Made by a program: the position numbers and the translations under genes
Shown here: positions 45,135-55,474 of the stretch, in pieces
Layout of the letters: each line of letters begins with the position of its first letter
Position numbering within the stretch: the first letter of the stretch is position 1
Assembly: GCA_963383645.1 (NCBI GenBank)
Contig: OY726560.1
Location: forward strand, 71,351,109-71,415,108
Direction: 5' to 3'
DNA length: 64,000 nucleotides
Source: Muscardinus avellanarius
Lineage: Eukaryota; Chordata; Mammalia; Rodentia; Gliridae
Notes under the pieces: model-generated
What the model saw: the letters and a program-made list of their open reading frames with translations, nothing else
Databases searched by the model: none
Told to the model about the DNA's origin: nothing

Positions 45135-45720
45135 GATACTGAAATACTCTCAAATAAATAAAAGTTTAGGCAGTTTGTTACCAGTAGATTTACCTTATAA
45201 GAAATGCTAAAGGAAGTCCAAGTTAAAATGAAAGAATTCTAGTCAGTAATGTGAAGTCATATGAAGATTTCTGATAAGAGTAAAATATATGGGAAAATAT
45301 TAATAAACAGTATAATTCTGGGTGTAAGTCCAGTTTTTATGTTACATAGGATTTAAAAGGCAAATGTGTAAAAATAGTTACAAATCTGTTAGTGGGTACA
45401 CAATACATTATGTATTTTCTGACATCATTAGTGTAAAGTAGGATGGGAAGAGCTATAAAAGAGTAATTTTCATGTGATTATAGTTAAGTTGGTATCAATT
45501 CAAAGTAGATAGTTATAACTTTTGGGAGATATATTCAATCCCCATGGTGATAACAAAGAAAATATAGAATATTCAGAAAAGGAAATGAGAATGAAGCATT
45601 CTGGAGATGGGCAAAAGTGATGTTTATCTAAAGTCAATGTACATAATGCCATTGACTTCTGCACTTCAATGTAAATTTTGTTATGTAAACCTTATTACAA
45701 TAACAATTAAAGGTTGGATT

Positions 45721-46215
45721 AGCTCAGAACTTGAGAAGCTACATAAAGAACTCATGCTATTGTGCAAACTTTTCTGTTAATTGGGTCATATGACCCCATG
45801 GATATGGTGTTGAACTGTCATAGATAGGTTAAGAATATTAGATTAAAACTTTGGTGAGCCTCTATATGTAAGTTCTTAGGATTTCAGAGTAAAGTGATAT
45901 CATCTTCTACATATAACTATTCCCTTTGAGAAATTGTTCTGGCATATTACTGGGCCCTAGTAGAAATAGAATGCTTGACCACAGGCTACCAAATTACCCT
46001 ACAAACTGAGCTGCTTAAAATACACTGGCTATATTATGATATAGCAAACCATAAATTCGACTCTGCCCAGGAGTACTCTATCATTAAGACGTGGTATATA
46101 TGAGCCCAGGCTCAAACATGTCCTAGAAGGCATGACCAAGTTGTATGAACAAGTATCCTGAATATCCATGATCCCTACAACTATATTACCTCTTACCTCT
46201 CAACTCACATCTAAG
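45721..46215 (+). pseudogene. endogenous retrovirus pol remnant (RNase H-like region)
   Basis: With frame changes, the conceptual translation of this stretch resembles the region between reverse transcriptase and integrase of old endogenous retroviruses, for example around 45,930-46,130. It is riddled with stops and cannot be coding. No paired LTRs were identified. Assignment rests on general resemblance only. Confidence 0.4.
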
Positions 46216-46656
46216 GCAACAGGCTTTACATTACCTGCTTAAAAAATAAGAATCAGAATTGAAAAAGTTCTGCATCTTATGGTACAGAAGATGCACCTTC
46301 AGCCCTGTCACCTTCCTCTGGAGTGATCCTGAGGTGATAAAGGGATATACTCTAGGTGGGTAGAGCTTGGAGTAATGTTTCTGGTTTTCTTTCTGTTTGA
46401 ACAGAAAGATATATGAATGGAGCTAGATTGATTCATAAGCAGTACCTGTTTAAATGGATGATCTGGAATTTCGAAGGAACATGAAAACAAAATTGGTGAC
46501 AAGCTCTCAGAAAATAGTATATGTGGATATGTGGGTACCTACTGAGAAAGATGGAAGCCATGATAATGTTACCAGTTAGATATAGGGACTATAATAGGAA
46601 CATTTTCCTTCATATTGGTATATTTGAGTATATATTAACCAATTATCTTCTTTTCC
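46216..46656. other. unassigned, possibly more of the retroviral remnant
   Basis: No distinct motif. Short frames are interrupted. Confidence 0.3.
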
Positions 46657-46728
46657 TGACTGGGGATGTAGTTCAATATTAGGGTGTTGACATGACCCAG
46701 GGTTTGACCCCCAGGACTGCAAATAAAT
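46657..46728 (+). repeat. ID-type monomer
   Basis: 'gactggggatgtagttcaat' to 'gggtttgacccccaggact' fits a lone ID-like unit with an 'aaataaataaa' tail. Confidence 0.6.
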
Positions 46729-47728
46729 AAATGAATATATACAATACATATATTTCCCTTTCAGTCTCCTAAGATGTGAAACATCAAAAAGATACTGTGA
46801 CTCCTTAAAAGGAATAACTTTACTCAAAGAAGACTTAGTATCCTCTTTTGGGGTGGGAGTGAACTGATTTTTGTTATATGAAAGAAAGCTGTATCTTATG
46901 GGCAGAAGCATGATTCTGCCATGAGCTTTATTTGAAAATTAAATGTAAATTTGTATATATAGATGTTAAGGTGACAGAGTAGCACTGGGGTGGTTTTGTG
47001 AACTATGCTATGCTGAATCTTTGTTTCCCAGAACTCTCTTTTCTTGAGGGTTCTGGTTTCAATTGGCCACAAGAGAAATTTACAAAAGATCTGAAAAGCA
47101 GATGTGAGGTTATTGCCCTTAGAAGGTCCATGTATGGTTCTCAGTACCACTGCATTTGTGTACCTGGTCACTGATCTGCTGACTCACCTCATCTGCAAAA
47201 GCCTGCAAGTTCCCTGCATCCGGGGCTGATTACATGTACAGCTCCTAGGCTAAAGGCACCATCTTCTTCTGCAAGTCATACGTCATTGTCAGAGGTAGTG
47301 AAAGACAGGGGTTCATTTGTCCTCATTTGTCCAAGCTCTCTCACTTTTCATCCAACTTTTCTTCCCATTAGCCTTATGCTGACATAGCTGACTTCAAGCC
47401 AACTACTACACAGAGGCAAAGTCTTTCATAGGCCTCCTTAACAGTTCCCCTTTTTTCTGGTTTATAGCTTTTTTGATTCTATAACCTTCCCTTCCTGATA
47501 TTTATTGCCCAGCTTCTCTATAATAAAGCTTTTATTGTAAGTTCTTTATTCTGTATTACTTTTAGTGATTCTGTTTCTTTGAACCAATCCTAAAAGATAC
47601 TTATTTTGGTGTTGTTCCATAATTTTTCAGGCTAACCTTATATTTTTAAAATATAGCTACTTTAGATTAAAATTTTACTATGTACTGAGGTCATGCTAAA
47701 TGTGTAGATCAATGTGCGTGTGTGTATG
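46729..47728. other. unassigned, possible old LTR end near 47,440-47,600
   Basis: 'ctctataataaagcttttat' followed by 'aagttctttattctgtatta' looks like the polyadenylation region of an old LTR. I could not assign it or find a mate. Confidence 0.35.
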
Positions 47729-47934
47729 TGGTGGTGGAGACTGAACCCAGGGGGTATTATACCTCAAGCTACCCACAGCCCTATTTTATTTTTATTTGGA
47801 AACATCTCTAAGTTGCAGAGGGCCTAAGTATCACTAAGGGCCTCACTAAGTATGTTGAAGCTGGCAACAAACCTGGGATTCTCCTGTCTCAGCCTTCCAA
47901 ATGCTAGGATTCCAGGACTGCACCACCACGCCTA
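47729..47934 (-). repeat. B1-ID SINE, antisense, diverged
   Basis: Contains an internal repeat of the 'agggcctaagtatcactaag' part. Confidence 0.83.
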
Positions 47935-48038
47935 ATTCAATTTTTTGCTTTTAGTTGGTTGTCTTCCACTAATTCTAAACATCCAAGTCTACTTTTATAT
48001 TTCTCCCACATAAAAGTTTCCTTTATATGAATCTTGCA

Positions 48039-48249
48039 TTTTTTTTTTCTTGCAGTACTAGGGATTGAACCCAGCGGCATCCTAACTCTGAGCTACACCC
48101 AAACACTATTTTTTATTCTTTATTTGGAAACAATTTCTCACTAAGTTGTGGAAGGATCACTAAGTAACTGAAACTGGCTACAGACTGGCAATCCTCCTTT
48201 CTCAGCCTCCCAAACACTGGGATTACAAACATGTGCCACCATGACTAGC
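48039..48249 (-). repeat. B1-ID SINE, antisense
   Basis: Flanked by 'atcttgcatttttttt' and 'atcatgcattttttt'. Confidence 0.9.
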
Positions 48250-48344
48250 TTAATCATGCATTTTTTTAAACCAAGTTTCTTAGTACTTGTTTTTATTACT
48301 TTAGGTAATAGGATTTCTTCCATTATTTACCTTTAAAATTTGTT

Positions 48345-48735
48345 CTCAGTGATGGTTAATTTATGTAAAGGATACTGTGAATCCCTTACATAATACATAG
48401 CCATACATTTATACACAGCAATGCTCCAGGCTATAATATCCAGTTTCACCAAACTAAGGTCAATTGCCTTAGAGGTATTTGTAGATGTGATTAGCATGTA
48501 TAACCTGTTGGATTTAAACAGATTGCCCTCATTAAAGTTGGTGGGCCTCATCCAATCAGTTGAAAGCCTAAAGAAGAAAGATTCAAGTTTCCTGAAGAAG
48601 TAGAAAATTTGTCTTAAAACTCCAACAGAGAAATCCTGTAACATCAACTCCGACTTGAATTTCTAGGCCTTATGGTCTGTACAGAATTTGGACTTGCCAG
48701 GCTCCCAAAACATGAGCCAATTTGTTAAATCTTTC
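48345..48735 (+). mobile_element. old LTR-type remnant
   Basis: 'gatggttaatttatgtaaag', 'agattgccctcattaaagtt', 'gggcctcatccaatcagttg' and 'agaatttggacttgccaggc' follow the order of a MaLR/ERVL-type LTR. The exact family is uncertain. Confidence 0.55.
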
Positions 48736-48738
48736 TCT

Positions 48739-48739
<1 letters not shown>

Positions 48740-48788
<49 letters not shown>
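48740..48788. repeat. (CA)n microsatellite
   Basis: About 24 uninterrupted CA units. Confidence 0.97.
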
Positions 48789-48790
<2 letters not shown>

Positions 48791-48869
48791 GGTTCTGTTT
48801 CTCTGATTAACTCTAATCTACTCTCCAACACAGTAAGGAATACTGAAAACAGATAAAGTTCTGGTTTTG

Positions 48870-49095
48870 AGATACTACATGGTATGGTAGAAAGTGCCTG
48901 GTTCTGAAATCATAGACCAGAGTTCTCTGAAACAACTGACTTAAGAGTCTTGGAACCTCATTCCTCATCTGTAAATTGGGGAAAAAATTATCTGACTTAG
49001 ATGGCTATTGTGTTGGCTAAAGTTAAACATTGTATGTAGAATACCTTCAAGGTTCTTAGCTCACACTAAGTGCATGGCAATCTACTATGCTGAAA
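48870..49095 (+). repeat. MIR SINE remnant
   Basis: 'tagaaagtgcctggttctga', 'cattcctcatctgtaaattg' and 'ttcttagctcacactaagtg' occur in MIR order. Confidence 0.7.
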
Positions 49096-49329
49096 GGAGA
49101 TGTAATGTTTTGTTACTCAGCACTCTGATTTAATCAACCTGATTCTCTTAGATGTCTTTAAATGTGATACGGTTACTTTACTTGGTACATGGGAATATCA
49201 CACCAGTATCATCTTCTGGGTTAAGTAGATGTACACAGAATTTAAACATTACTTGAAATTAGTTCTCCCCACTTATCTGGGTAAGGTACAGGGTAAGTTT
49301 GTTTCCACTTTGAATTTAGAACCTAATGA

Positions 49330-49435
49330 TCTCATGAGGTTTTTATGACAAGTAAATGTAGTAAAAAATAGACAAAAGTGCTCAGCATAATCCCAAGCAT
49401 ATACTAGATAGATGCTCAACACATCTATGAGATTT
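49330..49435 (+). repeat. possible MIR 3' half
   Basis: 'gctcagcataatcccaagca' and 'tagatagatgctcaacacat' resemble the MIR 3' end. Confidence 0.45.
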
Positions 49436-50119
49436 TGTTAAGGGGATAGTTAGGCTTTTGAAAATGAGCTGGATCAGTTGCCGCACTAAAGGAGAACCTG
49501 CTGCTTTACCATCTAGGAAGATGGAGCCACAAGATCAGAGGGGTTATATTTCTCTTAACAGTGAAGTGCAGACAAGAAGAAAAATACAGAGGATGCATAA
49601 AGCTTAAATAATATAAAAGAGATGTCAAGGGAAGCTGAGCAAGATTTCATAGTCTTTCGCCTACTTATCAGATCTGTGAACTTGGTACCTGATCACATCG
49701 TTAGTCGGAGACTCTAGAGTACTTTCGAAGAAGGCCTGCCCAAAGAAGGCCTGCCACTTTGCCAGTGGCCAGGTCATCCTAAATGAGGCAGACACTGGGC
49801 ACTGTAAGAAATGAGCCAAATCAACAAATCTGCCAGCAGGGGAGAGCTTGTTCTGGTTGAAGTCCCAACGGCTGGAAAGCATTAGAAAAACAGTTCCTGC
49901 TGAAAAATTGACGGTGTGGGGAGAAACGTGACAAATTGAACACACAAATTACATATCCAACTTTCCAAACAGGCCTAGGGCTCTTTACCAAGTCTTCCGC
50001 TTCCTAAAAATCAAAAGCTAACACACCCTTTTTGGTTAGAACGGCATGCAGCCTCCTTTTCCCTTTGTCTTCGACACACTATCCTTCCTCATGCTTTATT
50101 CCTCTTCCCCACTGCATAC
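49436..50119. other. unassigned flank upstream of the CpG island
   Basis: No repeat recognised. A 23-bp stretch with two near-copies of 'aagaaggcctgcc' lies at 49,728-49,755. Confidence 0.4.
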
Positions 50120-50258
50120 TCTTCCTCCTCGGCCTCGGAGCTCCCGTCCGTCCGGAGACACGCTCCGCGGTCTGGGTGCGGGCTCCCTCCGCCGCAGCGG
50201 GGCCGGCGGGCCTCACCTCCTCTGCGGGGGGCGCGGAGCCGCCCGCGGGCTCTGGCGG

Positions 50259-50266
50259 TGACGTCG
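50259..50266. promoter_or_regulatory. near-consensus CRE
   Basis: 'tgacgtcg', one base from the palindromic CREB/ATF site, 17 bp before a perfect one. Confidence 0.6.
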
Positions 50267-50282
50267 CGGCCCGCGGGGTCGT

Positions 50283-50290
50283 TGACGTCA
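50283..50290. promoter_or_regulatory. perfect palindromic CRE
   Basis: 'tgacgtca', the full CREB/ATF consensus, about 620 bp before the PDE7A start codon. Confidence 0.8.
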
Positions 50291-50367
50291 CTGTCGCAGC
50301 GGTCCCGGCGCAGCGCTGGCTCGGAACTCACGGCGGCCCCGCGGTCGGCCGAGCGCGGCGAGGGCGC

Positions 50368-50373
50368 CACGTG
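50368..50373. promoter_or_regulatory. canonical E-box
   Basis: 'cacgtg' (USF/MYC-type site) in the island. Function inferred. Confidence 0.45.
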
Positions 50374-50568
50374 CCGCGGCCGTCTGGGGTCGCAGGTCCG
50401 AGAGGAGCCCGCGGCGCGGCCGAGCCCTCGCGCCCCCAGCGCGCGGCAGCGGAGCTCGGCGCCGGGATGCCCGGCCCCGCGGGCCCGCGAGGGGCGCCGG
50501 GCGGCCGCGGGCGGGCGGCTCGTCTCCCCGCGCTGCGGCGGCGCGGCCCGGCCTGCGGCGCGGCGTCG

Positions 50569-50576
50569 TGACGTCA
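50569..50576. promoter_or_regulatory. perfect palindromic CRE
   Basis: 'tgacgtca' in a 'cgtgacgtcacgg' context, about 335 bp before the start codon. Confidence 0.8.
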
Positions 50577-50634
50577 CGGAGGCGGCGGCCGCGGTTGGCG
50601 CAGGGTCCGCGCTGCAAAGTGTGAATGTGAAGGC

Positions 50635-50640
50635 AGCTCG
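50635..50640 (+). other. possible minimal start-stop uORF
   Basis: 'atgtga': an ATG directly followed by a stop, 271 bp before the main ATG. It matters only if transcription starts upstream of it. The context is weak (T at -3). Confidence 0.35.
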
Positions 50641-50850
50641 GGGAGGGCGGGAGGGAGGGCCGGGCTCCGGCGGCGGCGGCGGCCCGAGCTGGTCGCTGGT
50701 CGCTGGTGGCTGCTGCGGACCCGCGCCCGGCTCTGCGCCTCCCGCTGCCGGCCGCTTCCCCGCAGACCGAGTCCGCCCGGCTCGCACCGGCCCCCTCGCG
50801 GCCCGGCCGGGCTGCTGCGAGCGAGCGCGGCTCCCGCCGGCTCTGCGCGC

Positions 50851-50860
50851 CCGCCCCGCC
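50851..50860. promoter_or_regulatory. GC-box cluster
   Basis: 'ccgccccgcc' 50 bp before the start codon, a typical SP/KLF site. Confidence 0.5.
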
Positions 50861-50910
50861 GCCCCCTCCCAGCCCCGGGGCCGGCGGCCGCGAGCGGGCG
50901 GGCGAGTTCA

Positions 50911-51048
50911 ATGGAAGTATGCTACCAGCTGCCGGTGCTGCCGCTGGACAGGCCGGTCCCGCAGCACGTCCTCAGCCGCCGAGGAGCCATCAGCTTCAGC
51001 TCCAGCTCCGCGCTCTTCGGCTGTCCCAACCCCCGGCAGCTCTCGCAG
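50911..51048 (+). CDS. PDE7A: PDE7A first coding exon (isoform PDE7A1 N-terminus)
   Basis: Encodes the first 46 residues of phosphodiesterase 7A, the rolipram-insensitive cAMP-specific enzyme that hydrolyses cAMP to AMP. The peptide begins MEVCYQLPVLPL and ends NPRQLSQ, matching the long isoform PDE7A1 as I know it. The shorter PDE7A2 uses another first exon, not seen here. Residues 23-27 are RRGAI (50,977-50,991), resembling the PKA-inhibitor pseudosubstrate RRNAI; PDE7A1's N-terminus is reported to bind and inhibit the PKA catalytic subunit. The catalytic HD-type domain lies in later exons outside the window. The ATG context has T at -3 and G at +4. The exon ends after a whole codon, so the intron is phase 0. 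The coding part is intact. Confidence 0.96.
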
Positions 51049-51054
51049 GTAATC
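51046..51054 (+). other. PDE7A: PDE7A exon 1 splice donor
   Basis: 'cag|gtaatc', a good donor. It cuts exactly where the known PDE7A1 sequence continues with a second RRGAIS repeat encoded by the next exon. Confidence 0.92.
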
Positions 51055-51529
51055 GCCCGGGCCCGGGCGGGGGCTCCGCGCTTTTGTTCCCGCCGCCCAC
51101 CCGCTCCCCGCCGCGGCGCCCCGGCCCTCGCCGCTCACCCAGCCCGGCTCGGTCCATTGTTTGGGGACTTCTGGGCTGGCCCTGGATTCGACAGCCTTTG
51201 CTTCTCATCCCGGCGCCGTCCACCCTCAGTGCTCCGGCCTCCTAGACCCGCACCCGGGTGGGAACCCTTTATTTACACCCTCCCAGGTCGTCCTTCCCAG
51301 TTTCCAGATGTTTAAGCCTCAGGAATGACTTTTCCCTCTTTCCTAGCTCTGTCCGCGGCTCTGTCTGGAAGTCGGGCCCCTCTGCTCAGCCGGGGGCCCC
51401 GGAGCACACCTGTTCACTCCTCGGCACACCTGCCCCTTCCCCCATGCCTGCCCGGCTCGGCGCCCCGCCGCCCGGGCTCCTGCGCTCGGCGGTGCAGGGG
51501 GAGGGTCTTGCGGTTCTTTGAACAATAGG

Positions 51530-52015
51530 CCTGGATGCCCCTTGGCGGTCTTTTCTCAGACTCCTCTTTCTTTTCTGCGGATGGGCCTTCAGTATTGTCA
51601 GAGAAAGAAGTCTGCAAAGTTGATAGCTGCAAATCAGCTTTGTTTTTAATTTGATAAGAGGATGTTAAAAAGCGAAAGCAAGCACCAATGAGCACTGTCA
51701 GGAAGACTTGGTTTTGAATGGTTCAGTAGCAGTTGCTCCTGAGAATTGCTGTTTATTCCATGGTGATGCCCCTGACCCAACTCCTTAGTTCTGGCAAATT
51801 TTGATTGCCAGATTTAGAATAGAGAGGCAAAAAGAATTTTGCATTGAACTGAATGCCCTCACTGCCTGCTGCCGCAATTCCATGTTCATTGGCCACATTT
51901 TAACTCGAATATATTTTATTTTTTCTTTTGGTTATTATTACCTCCTATGGGAGTCTTCTCTCTCCAATTGTGTTGAAATATCTTGAGCAAGATCTGTATT
52001 TCCTCCACCACTATC
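51530..52015. other. unassigned intronic DNA
   Basis: Unique-looking sequence without recognised repeats. Confidence 0.35.
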
Positions 52016-52016
52016 A

Positions 52017-52056
<40 letters not shown>

Positions 52057-52083
52057 CTCTCTCTCTCTCTCTCTCCCCCCCTC
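52016..52083. repeat. (CA)n(CT)n microsatellite
   Basis: About 17 CA units (52,020-52,052), then about 11 CT units and a short C-run, in intron 1. Confidence 0.95.
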
Positions 52084-52717
52084 TATTTTAGGTAGTGTGG
52101 ACAGCACTTTTTGTAATAGCTACCCATTAAGTATTTATCATTTGTTATTTGCTATTTTGCCTAAATTATAGAAAGACCTAGAGCCTGTATTTTAGTTTCT
52201 TTCTGAATCCTGATTTTTTAAAAATCAGACTTCTTGCACAGCATAAGGCAGTATGCTAATGAGATTAGTGCGGACTTGTAAAAATTACTAAAATATCACA
52301 TTTCAAATCATATTACATTGTTACTAATTTTGAAGGTCAGATCTGTAATCTGGGTTTTTAAAAACTGCCTAAGGCATTTTCAGGTTTCAGAATGTTGAAG
52401 AGATATTAATACATTGCTGGAAAAGGTTTCTTAATAGTTATTAATGGTCTTTAATGGTACCAACTTTTATCACTTCTAAATATTATTTTATTTCCTCATA
52501 TTAGCAGACATGACTAATAGCCATTTCCAGTTATGACTACATAATAAAAGCAATCATTTATTAAATTATAAAATAAGCATAAAATTGTTGTGCTCTCTGA
52601 GGAGAAAATGAATGAGAGAGAAGACTCCAAAGGAGTTAAAGCAAGGTTGATGCCAGGAATGTTAGCAGATGCCTTAATTAATCCATAGAGACCAAGTTTA
52701 ACAAGTTTAAGCACCAC
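52084..52717. other. unassigned intronic DNA
   Basis: AT-rich, no recognised repeat. Confidence 0.35.
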
Positions 52718-52932
52718 TTTTTTTTTTTCCTTCCAGTACTGGGAATTGGACCCAGGGAACTTTTACTTCCAAGCTGCATACCCAGCACTAGTTTTTATTC
52801 TTTATTTTGAAACAGGGTCTTACTAAGTTGCAGAGGGCCTCACTAAGTAGCTGAGGCTGGCCATGAACCTGCGATCCTCCTGTCTCAGCCTCCCAAGTAC
52901 TGGGATTACAAGTGTGTGCCATCATGCCCAGC
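52718..52932 (-). repeat. B1-ID SINE, antisense
   Basis: Complete dimer with an interrupted T-tail. First SINE inside the gene. Confidence 0.92.
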
Positions 52933-53349
52933 TTTCCATTTTCTCTTGACTTAGTTCCTGGGCTTAGATTTAAATGGATAATGCAGTTTACAAACTATGA
53001 TTGTGACAAATAAAGCAAATATTGTAGGGTTACAACATAAAACTTCTAAAGCAGAAAAAAATATTTCTAAGTCCCAAAAGTAAGTATATGGGGACTTCTT
53101 AAAGTTTGGACAGAAATTTTCCTAAATTAACACCTTTTCTGATCAAGATTGCTTAATATAATAATGATGATAAACTTAACTGGATACTGAGATTAATGTG
53201 TTTATTATTAACATCCGGGGTTTGCACATTATTTAATAAGCATATGTTGATATTGACATTTGGGATGAGAAATGGGTATTTTTAATGGAATAAAGGGAGT
53301 TGATAACCTTTATATCTTAGTGGAAGCTCTATAAAATAAGTATTTCGTT
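52933..53349. other. unassigned intronic DNA
   Basis: AT-rich, nothing recognised. Confidence 0.35.
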
Positions 53350-53365
53350 AAAATAAAAACTTTCT

Positions 53366-53570
53366 TTTTTTGAATTTTATTTTTTTTGGTGGTACTGGGG
53401 TTCCTGGAAGCCCTTCTACCTCTGGGCTACACTCCCAGACCTATTATTACATTTTTATTTGGAAACAGGGTCTCCTAAGCCAGCGCGCGCGGCTGGCTTC
53501 GAACCTGCGCGATCCTCCTGTCTCTGCCTCCCAAGCGCGGGGATTACAAGCGTGCGCCACCACGCCCGGC
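53366..53570 (-). repeat. young CpG-rich B1-ID SINE, antisense
   Basis: Most CpG-intact copy in the window ('agccagcgcgcgcggctggc'). Perfect 16-bp duplication 'aaaataaaaactttct' at 53,350-53,365 and 53,571-53,586. Confidence 0.95.
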
Positions 53571-53700
53571 AAAATAAAAACTTTCTGTAGCACTAAATCT
53601 TTAGTTCCTAATCCTAAAGGTACTGAATTGTAAAAGTTTAGGTAGCTTTTTAATTTTAAGTAGATAGTTATTTTAACGTAGTTTAATTTAATTAAATTAT

Positions 53701-53912
53701 TTTTCTTGTGGTACTCTCTAATACCACAAAACCAAAGGCATTCTATCTCTGAGCTACATTCCCAGGGCTATTTTTTATTCTTTATTTTGAAACAAGGTCT
53801 CACTAAGTTGCAGAGGGCCTCACTATGTAGCTGAGGCTGGCTGTAAACTTGAGATCCTCCCATCTCAGCCTCCCAACTATTGGGCTTACAAGCATGCACC
53901 ACTACACCCGGC
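53701..53912 (-). repeat. B1-ID SINE, antisense, older
   Basis: The ID half is rearranged at its start ('gtactctctaataccacaaa'). Confidence 0.85.
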
Positions 53913-54046
53913 AGTTTTTTAACTTTGAAATGTTCAGAATTAGCAATCTTTTCAGTTATTTTTTACCATAGTTTGGATCCCAACTCATAATAAATATTTG
54001 TAGAATGAATGAATAAGTAATTTGGTTACCTCTGACTGTCAATTTT

Positions 54047-54085
<39 letters not shown>

Positions 54086-54292
54086 TTTTTGTGGTATTGG
54101 GAGTGGAACCCAGAGGCGCTCTACCTCCGGGTTATACTCCCAGGCCTATTTTATATTTTATTTTGAAACAGGGTCTCACTGAGGTGCTGAAAGCCTCACT
54201 AAGTAGCTGAGGCTGGCTTCGAATCTGTGCGATCCTCCTGTCTCAGCCTCCCAAGCTTGGGGATTACAAGTGTGTGCCACCACACCCGGCTT
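54047..54292 (-). repeat. B1-ID SINE with (TTTA)n tail, antisense
   Basis: Tail of about 11 TTTA units. 16-bp duplication 'tctgactgtcaatttt' at 54,031-54,046 and 54,293-54,308. Confidence 0.94.
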
Positions 54293-54308
54293 TCTGACTG
54301 TCAATTTT

Positions 54309-54838
54309 AAACAATGGAAGGACATCAAAGTAGGCCCGCAGTTACTAATACAGAATTTGGTTTAGATCTTGAACTGTAGGCTAACAGGTCCAGGAAATAG
54401 CAGAAAAGACTGAGCAACCAAAATAGGTTTGGAGATTCTCTTGAAGACTCTGAAATGTAGACAAAATTTTCTAAATAGCAGGAAATTTGAAATGGGATGA
54501 GAGGCAGCTACAGACCATTCACACTGATGGCAGCAAAAGTTGACAGCTGACACCAAAAGGTAGGGATGGAAAGTAATACTCTTCTAAACCAACAAAATTT
54601 TAGAGGGCACCCCGGGGACATTTAGTTTAGGGTTTGAATGGTATATAACACAGTAATTATTAGTCAAAATAATGTCTAGTGGATTCTGCTCTTAAAAGCT
54701 AAAGGATTCTTTTTCAAGATTTTAATGCCAAACAGTTTTAAGTGTTGGCCTTTAAATGGACAAGCTTGAGTTATCTGGAAAATTCATTTATGTGGAACAC
54801 TAGATCTTCTTAGGATGCCAAGTAAATGAGGCATTAAC
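54309..54838. other. unassigned intronic DNA
   Basis: No recognised repeat. Confidence 0.35.
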
Positions 54839-54840
54839 TT

Positions 54841-55054
54841 TTTTTTTTTTTTTTTTGCTGGTCTGGGGATGGAACCCAGGGGCATTTGACCTCTGAGCCA
54901 CATCCCCTGCCCTATTTTTATTTTTTATTTTGAAACAGGGTCTCACTAATTTGCAGAGAGCCTCACTAAGTACCTGAGGCTGTCTGCTAACTGCGATCCT
55001 CTGGTTTTAGCCTCCCAAATGCTGGGATTACAAGCTTGCGCCACCATGCCTGGC
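54841..55054 (-). repeat. B1-ID SINE, antisense
   Basis: Variant ID half 'gctggtctggggatgg'. Flanked by 'taactttt'. Confidence 0.92.
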
Positions 55055-55096
55055 TAACTTTTTGTTTTAAACTATCTTTTCAAAGGTTAGTATAAG

Positions 55097-55290
55097 CCTC
55101 CCTCCCCATACTGGGGATTGAACGGAAGGGGGGTATGGAGGGAGGCACTTGACCTCTGATCTGTACCCCAGCTATTTTTATTTTTTATTTTGAAACAGGG
55201 TCGCAGTAGGTTGCTAAGTTCTCCTCCCTAAATTGCTGAGGAAACCTGCAATCTTCCTGTCTCAGCCTTCTGAGTTCTGGGATTACAAAT
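55097..55290 (-). repeat. B1-ID SINE, antisense, old
   Basis: A G-rich insertion (55,124-55,142) and several deletions disturb both halves. Confidence 0.78.
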
Positions 55291-55474
55291 ACAAGTTTTA
55301 AAAAATTATTTGAGTAACTAGAGTAATAGAGGAAACCTGCCTTTTCTTTCTGATCTTTGCTGTTTGGGGATATTTCTTGTTGATAACTGAGTTTAAACAT
55401 TTATCTTTCAGAACAAAGTTCATTCTTGGGGGGGGGTACCTAACTATTGTATAGGTGGAGATAATGTTCTGTTC

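Larger units (their letters stand above)
39925..45720 (+). repeat. HAL1/L1-like element, sense, heavily interrupted
   Basis: After removing the nested SINE (40,414-40,924) and the L1 insertion (40,963-44,172), the left part (39,950-40,413) resembles a half-L1 5' region. The right part (44,223-45,720) follows ORF1 and the tail of old HAL1/L1M: 'aaacctggagccataaggca', 'ggcagtgggatgatatattt', 'agaaatgctaaaggaagtcc'. All frames are broken. Assignment is by overall order only. Confidence 0.5.
50120..51260 (+). promoter_or_regulatory. PDE7A: CpG island promoter of PDE7A
   Basis: Over 1.1 kb of very high GC with dense CpG, in sharp contrast to AT-rich surroundings. It covers the upstream region, the presumed 5' UTR, coding exon 1 and the start of intron 1. 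There is no obvious TATA box near the ATG. Visible motifs include three CRE-type sites, an E-box (50,368) and GC boxes (50,851 onward). The start site cannot be fixed from sequence. Long frames on both strands here are expected from GC-rich DNA and are not genes. Confidence 0.9.

Noticed and set aside
1..50000. Exons of the neighbouring gene expected upstream (DNAJC5B in human order)
   Set aside because: No J-domain or cysteine-string-like coding sequence seen; it is probably beyond the left edge.
50079..50911. Divergent - strand gene sharing the PDE7A promoter
   Set aside because: No recognisable protein or splice structure on the - strand; a non-coding divergent transcript is possible but not supported by sequence alone.
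50032..51245. Long overlapping frames on both strands in the CpG island (up to 264 codons)
   Set aside because: Compositional artefacts of GC-rich DNA with few stops; low-complexity Ala/Arg/Pro/Gly peptides. Only 50,911-51,048 matches a known protein.
51049..51315. Continuation of the PDE7A frame past codon 46
   Set aside because: The frame stays open by chance into the intron; the donor at 51,049 and the known protein show that the exon ends there.
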